Source of the DNA: Heloderma charlesbogerti
Lineage: Eukaryota; Chordata; Lepidosauria; Squamata; Helodermatidae
NCBI GenBank assembly: GCA_026122225.1
Contig: JANEZZ010000522.1
Span: forward strand, 2,108,001-2,172,000
Direction: 5' to 3'
Length of the DNA: 64,000 bases
Shown here: piece after piece, positions 58,331 through 64,000 of the stretch
Position numbering within the stretch: the stretch's first letter is position 1
Layout: every line of letters starts with the position of its first letter
Program-made: the position numbers and the translations under genes
Notes under the pieces: generated by a model
Databases searched by the model: none
What the model was told of the DNA's origin: nothing
What the model saw: the letters and a program-made list of their open reading frames with translations, nothing else

Positions 58331-58432
58331 AGACCCAGAGTGATGTCCTGTCCAAACATGTTTGTCCTCCCGACTCTGAGTCTGTGGTTTCCTGACCGCA
58401 TCCAACAGCATCTGGCCAGCAACTCCTGAAAC
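58331..58432 (-). other. TJAP1: Candidate TJAP1 non-coding 5' exon
   Basis: 102 bp on the minus strand with a pyrimidine-rich acceptor (tttcctttctcag) and donor tct|gtaagt. It fits a distal 5' UTR exon; mammalian TJAP1 also has several non-coding leading exons. Confidence 0.5.
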
Positions 58433-61400
58433 CTGAGAAAGGAAACGTTGTGTGAGGTGTTAATCAGCTTGACACACAGGAACACACAAATAAAACCATA
58501 GTTGCGTACAAGAACACAGTTAGCAGTAAACTCAGACTATTCTTACCAGGTTTTCTTACCAGTGAAGTAAACGTGAGCATTAAACCACAATTCCACAGCA
58601 CACTGGAAAGGTCTTTGAAACTATCCCCCTAAAGATCAAGGCATTCAAGGCAAGCCAACCTTTGGTTCCCAAACCAGGGGCAGCGGTATTAAACTGCTTG
58701 ATGTATTTCTTGAATAAGCATTTGCTTTGGGGCAGAAGACTTCTATAAGTTATGCAGATATGTTAATTATGCTACTATCTCTGTTAGTTTTGGCAACAGT
58801 CACAATAGCCCAACCTAATTTACAATGAACCAGTGCAGAGATTTTCAGAACTGGTGTCTCTTACTCTGCCACAGAGAAGGAGGCATGCCCTTAAAAGTGA
58901 ATAGCAAGCAGCAAACAAATAAAATTTGATATTTTCTTCAGTTTTAAGAAGTAATCCTTTCTAAGGGCAACTAAAGAATAGGAGCTCACACGAGAAGTAG
59001 GTTTTTAAGTTTAAAGCCACACTTGTGCCAACTTTGGGCCAGACCATTTAATCGGTTTAGCTTTAAAATTCAGTTTTTTAAAGATCTTGTCTGTTACTCA
59101 TAAGCAAGGTAAGTCCGTGTGAATGTAAGATATCACCCACCCCTTAGGTTATTGTCTGGATTGGTCCCATGATGACTCTAAGACAGGTGTCCCCAGCTTA
59201 TTTGGGTCAGTAGACACATTTGGAATGTTGAGAATGTCATGGGCACTCACAACATGGCTGTCATGAGAGGCTTGCCCATTCACAAAATGGCAGAGATGGG
59301 GTCTGAGCTCCAAAACCACTCTTTTGAACCTACATTTTTCTGTTCCAACACTCATTTCACAGAAGACAAACTGTTGAGGCTGAGAGACGTGGAACTCAGA
59401 GGCATTCTTTAAAATAAACACGAAGTTGGAGCCTGACAATTTGCTTTGCAGTATACTAGCCTCCCAGTTATTTTTTTCAATTAAAACCTAAAAGAATATA
59501 ATGAAAAATCAGGAGGGGCAGGGGCGTTAGAGTTGGCAGGCACCACAAGAGCCACCACATTGGAAACGCCAGCGCTAAGTCACGCTATTATGGATCATGT
59601 GAAGCAGTCAATGTTTCAAAGCTCTTTTGATGTTCTGGTTTGATGGCCACCAGTGCACAAACAATCACAGCTTACCCATGGTTAGGGTTGAAAAAAAAAA
59701 GTTCACAAAATTAGCTCTCTCAAAGTTTAGGCCCAAACACAAACAGAATTTAACAACAAATTACATTTAACTTAAACTCACTCACAGTGATGATTACAGG
59801 AGGAATATTTAACTAGCTTAAAAAGCCTTGCCCTATCAGTACTGGAGTATTAAATCTTCCCATTCAGATTCAGAGAGAAGGATTAAAATGTGTTTTTGAA
59901 GTAACTTGTGGCTTTCTTTCATACTAACAAGCTAAATGCTGCAGAGAGAAATTCATAGCTCAGTTGTAAAAAAAAACAAGTTATAACTTCCACATATTAC
60001 CCTCTTCAGTAAGCTTAAGCAGTATTAGACTGACTCCACTGAGTGCAGACGGGATTTCAGGGTACTCACTGATGGGACGTGACACAGAAGTCACGTCCCA
60101 TACAAATGACTAGAAACAAAGGAGATCCCAGCTCAAGGCTGGCCATTAAAAACTGAGCCCAACAAGAAACCGTTTTAATCTCATTGACTTTAGGAAAATT
60201 AACCATTAGTGGAGCCCTTGAACAACCTGGCTACTAAGCTATACATTTAGAAGCATGGGGGAAGAAACCATACAAAACAGTTCATATTCTCCCAGGGAAA
60301 TACTTTAAAAAACACTTTCAGAGCACCCACATTTCTCTTGTCCTCAGAACAGCTCTCAACTTACATGTGCTTCCATTCCCAAACAAACTCATAAATTATT
60401 ATTTCCCTTCACTGACGATTACAGTCTTACATTTGTTCAGCACCTTTGACCCTAAAGCCTTTTGCAAACATTATCAACACACACACTACCACTGTTCCCA
60501 ACATCACTCAGCTTGCCTCGAGAATACAAACAGATTCATCGTATTGCTGCATAGCTGTGGATAAAAAACAGGTTACAATAGGAAGTTAAAACATTTGGAT
60601 AATCAGGATTTTAAGAAACAGAGGCAATCTTCAGGGGCAACAAAAATAGTTTTTGTTGTTGTTTTCAAAAGAGCTTAGCCAATTTAATTATGCCCAGTTT
60701 GGAGAGCAGAAGCGTGCTTTCCTCATATTTACACTACTTATTTCAGAATATGAGAACATGCTGACCAAGACAGCAAGTTGGTAGCTGCCAGGATCACAAC
60801 AAATGCAAACTGCTATGTTTTATGCTTCTAAAGCTGGGATATAAGTTGAATCAAGATAAATAATACTTTGTAGGATATGGATTGCAAATTCTGGCCCTTC
60901 ATGTTATTTCAGTACAATATAATATTAAATAGGACTCAACAAAGTTTTATTATTCTTGCCTTTACCAGTATCCTGGTTCTGTAGCAAAATTATTTCTACA
61001 AATCTAAAGAAGCAGCAGAGAAAGAAATTCAGTCATCATTATTTGGGAACATACTCCCTAAAGGAGCTCCCCCCACCCTGCTCAATCCTGCAGCAGCACT
61101 CAGAAGAATCTGGTTACTGTCATTTCTACTGAACTAAGCATGCTGTAGTGAAAGGGAACAAAGATATTAATCTTTTTTTCTTTTTGCTCTGGAAAGCTCC
61201 CATCTACTTACCAATGAGGAGGGCAATTGCCAAGCTTTGATCAGACTGTATGGACAGGGGAAGCATGTGTTTCATCTCAATTTAATCTAATCAAAGGTCA
61301 TCTCAATTTAATCTAAGTTGTTAACCATATTATCAAGGTGTATTTGCTTTCTGAAAATTTCCATCTCAAAATATTTTCATATTTCACTGCAGGCAAGGCA

Positions 61401-61592
61401 AGGGAACATCTAATAGCCAGTTTCCAACATTTATACTCTTTAGTTCAATCTACATATTCAGCTGAATGACATGGGAATAAGGTGGAAGAGTATTAAAGTG
61501 GCAGAATAGGTTTTACATCTCTTCAGACTACAGGCAGGGGATATCACTCTTGAATGCTACCATATTAATAAGCATCATGTAAATAGAAAACT
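58433..61592. other. Upstream region of TJAP1
   Basis: Holds a hAT-like element at 59184-59572; otherwise no exon, CpG island or repeat recognised. The TJAP1 promoter is not evident and probably lies right of the window. Confidence 0.5.
59184..59572. mobile_element. hAT-like non-autonomous element, family C
   Basis: 389 bp, left end caggtgtccccagctta. Flanks ctctaaga (59176-59183) and cgctaagt (59573-59580) match 6 of 8. The interior (cttgcccattcacaaaatgg) recurs inverted at 45260-45390. Confidence 0.55.
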
Positions 61593-64000
61593 CCCCTTCA
61601 TGGATCACTGCCTTGTTGTGGCGAAGGGGCTTGCGTAACTCAGTGAAGCCATAAGCTATGCCATACAGGGCCACCCAAGATGGACAGGTCATGGCGGAGA
61701 GTTCTGACAAAATGTGGTCCACTGGAGAAGGAAATGGCAACCCACTCCAGTATTCTTGCCAAGAAAAACCCATGGAACGTATCACAAGGCTAAAAGAGAT
61801 GACGCCAGAAGATGAACCCCTTAGGTTGGAAGGTGTCCAATATACTACTGGGGAAGAGCACAGGGTATTTCCAAGTAGCGCCAGAAAGAGTGAAGTGGCT
61901 GGGCCAAAGCCGAAAGGACACTCAGCTGTGGATGTGTCTGGTGGTGAAAAGAAAATCCGATGCTGTAAAGAACAATTTTGTTTAGGAACCTGGAATGTCA
62001 GATCAATGAATCAAGGTAAGCTGGAGGTGGTCAAACATGAGATGGCAAGATTGAACATCGACATCCTGGGAATCAGCGAACTAAAATGGACAGGCATGGG
62101 CGAATTTAATTCAGGTGACCATCATATCTACTACTGTGGGCAAGAGTCCCTTAGAAGAAATGGAGTAGCACTCATAGTCAACAAAAGGGTGGGAAAAGCA
62201 GTACTGGGGTACAATCTCAAAAACGACAGAATGATCTCAGTACGAATCCAAGGCAAACCATTCAGCATCACAGTAATTCAAGTCTATGCCCCAACCACTG
62301 AGTCCGAAGAAGCTGAGGTGGATCGGTTCTATGAAGACCTACCACACCTTCTAGAACTAACACCAAAAAAAGATGTCCTCTTCATCATAGCGGATTGGAG
62401 TGCTAAAGTAGGAAGTCAAGAAATCACCGGGATAACAGGCAGGCATGGCCTTGGTGTACAAAATGAAGCAGGACAAAAGCTAATAGAGTTTTGCTAAGAG
62501 AACACGCTGATCACAGCAAACACTCTTTTCCAACATCACAAGAGACGACTGTACACATGGGCATCACCAGATGGTCAATATCGAAATCAGATTGATTATG
62601 TCCTTTGCAGCCAAAGATGGAGAAGCTCTATACAGTCAGTCAAAACAAGACCTGGAGCTGACTGTGGCTCAGATCATGAGCTTCTTGTTGCAAAATTTCG
62701 GCTGAAATTGAAGAACGTAGGGAAAACCACTAAACCATTCAGGTATGACCTAAATCATATCCCTTATGAATATACAGTGGAGGTGACGAATAGATTTCAG
62801 GGATTAGATCTAATAGACAGAGTGCCTGAGGAACTATGGACGGAGGTCCGTAACATTGTTCAGGAGGCAGCAACTCAATCCATCCCAAAGAAAAAGAAAT
62901 GCAAGAAAGCCAAGTGGCTGTCTGATGAGGCTTTACAAGTAGCTGAGGAAAGAAGGGAAGCGAAAAGCAAGGGAGAAAGGGGAAGATATATCCAACTGAA
63001 TGCAGAGTTCCAGAGAATAGCAAGGAGAGACAAGAAGGCCTTCTTAAATGAACAATGCAAAGAAATCGAGGAAAACAATAGAATGGGAAGGACTAGAGAT
63101 CTCTTCAAGAAAATTGGAGATCTCAAGGGAACGTTTTGTGCAAGGATGGGCATGATAAAGGACAAAGAAGGCAGGGACCTCACAGAAGCAGATGAGATTA
63201 AGAAGAGGTGGCAAGAATACACAGAAGAACTATACAGGAAAGATCTGAATGTCCCTGATAGCCATGATAGTGTGGTCACGGAACTTGAGCCGGACATCCT
63301 AGAGAGTGAAGTCAAGTGGGCCTTAGGAAGCATTAGTAACAACAAAGCTAGTGGAGATGACAGTCTTCCAGCTGAGCTATTTAAAATCCTAAAAGATGAT
63401 GCTGTTAAAGTGCTGCACTCAATATGCCAACAAATTTGGAACACTCAACAGTGGCCACAAGACTGGAAAAGGTCAGTTTACATTCCAATTCCAAAGAAGG
63501 GCAATGCCAAAGAGTGTTCAAACTACCGCACAATTGCGCTCATTTCACATGCCAGCAAGGTGATGCTCAAAATCCTACAAGCTAGGCTTCAGCAGTATGT
63601 GAACCGAGAACTACCGGAAGTACAAGCTGGGTTTCGAAGAGGCAGAGGAACTAGAGATCAAATCGCCAACGTTCGCTGGATCATGGAGAAAGCAAGAGAA
63701 TTCCAGAAAAACGTCTATTTCTGCTTCATTGACTACGCTAAAGCCTTTGATTGTGTGGATCACAACCAACTCTGGCAAATTCTTAAAGAGATGGGAGTAC
63801 CAGACCACCTTACCTGTCTCCTGAGAAACCTGTACAAGGGTCAAGAAGCAACAGTAAGAACCAGACATGGAACAACTGAGTGGTTCAAAATTGGGAAAGG
63901 AGTACGACAAGGCTGCATATTGTCACCCTGCTTATTTAACTTATATGCAGAGTACATCATGAGAAACGCCGGGTTGGATGAATCACAGGTCGGAATTAAG
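61593..64000 (+). mobile_element. RTE-clade BovB LINE, copy 2, cut by the window edge
   Basis: Starts at the same ccccttcatggatcactgcc as copy 1 and runs off the right edge, so its 3' end and target duplication are not visible. Frame 61658-62497 joins the leader to the endonuclease without the stop present in copy 1. It ends at TAA 62495-62497 where copy 1 has CAA. The frame then stays open to the window edge through GADCGSDHELL, the linker and the reverse transcriptase (FIDYAKAFDCVDH). About 4% different from copy 1 over a hand-counted 310-bp stretch. Confidence 0.92.
61658..64000 (+). pseudogene. BovB endonuclease/reverse transcriptase ORF, one stop, 3' end unseen
   Basis: Leader plus endonuclease (GISELKW, SDHELL) and partial reverse transcriptase. 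The only break seen is TAA 62495-62497. In the endonuclease the usual GDWNAKVG motif reads ADWSAKVG; the Gly and Asn changes fall next to the conserved Asp and could impair cleavage even without the stop. Confidence 0.82.

Overview
The window is vertebrate nuclear DNA, most likely from a squamate reptile (a lizard). Two independent signs agree. First, three multi-exon genes form the block YIPF3 - LRRC73 - TJAP1, which I recall as neighbours on human 6p21.1; the block lies here in reverse orientation. Second, the interspersed repeats are typical of squamates: two RTE/BovB LINEs, a Sauria-type tRNA SINE with a BovB-like tail, CR1/L2-clade LINEs, two other tRNA-headed SINE families and many small hAT-like MITEs. 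No bacterial operon, CRISPR array or prophage is present.

Layout. 1-4862: the 3' two thirds of YIPF3 (+ strand, last six exons; its 5' end is off the left edge), then its 3' UTR and flank. About 6-16.8 kb: repeat-rich spacer with hAT MITEs (8482-8884 and 12120-12512 are one family) and a near-full-length BovB (13198-16356) flanked by a clear target-site duplication. 16.85-17.66 kb: CpG-rich promoter of LRRC73. 18253-27479: complete LRRC73 (+, six coding exons, 303 aa), with a perfect 70-bp inverted repeat in intron 3. 27.5-33.5 kb: tail-to-tail interval holding the LRRC73 and TJAP1 3' UTRs. 33493-50288: complete coding region of TJAP1 (- strand, seven coding exons, 630 aa), with two or three candidate non-coding 5' exons at 53.2, 56.1 and 58.4 kb. 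61593 to the right edge: a second BovB copy, cut by the window.

The genes are not a pathway. YIPF3 is a five-pass Golgi membrane protein, LRRC73 a small leucine-rich-repeat protein of poorly known role, and TJAP1 (PILT) a coiled-coil tight-junction/Golgi protein. Exons were placed by reading conserved protein segments and checking GT/AG sites and phase; all coding introns are phase-consistent.

The most unusual points are: a 392-codon open frame running straight on from the TJAP1 start exon past its splice donor (49017-50162), which looks like a real but unrecognised protein segment; the perfect 70/70 inverted repeat at 23142-23300; a cluster of about ten TTGCACAA-type palindromes in a TJAP1 intron; and two BovB copies about 4% apart that carry different inactivating changes.
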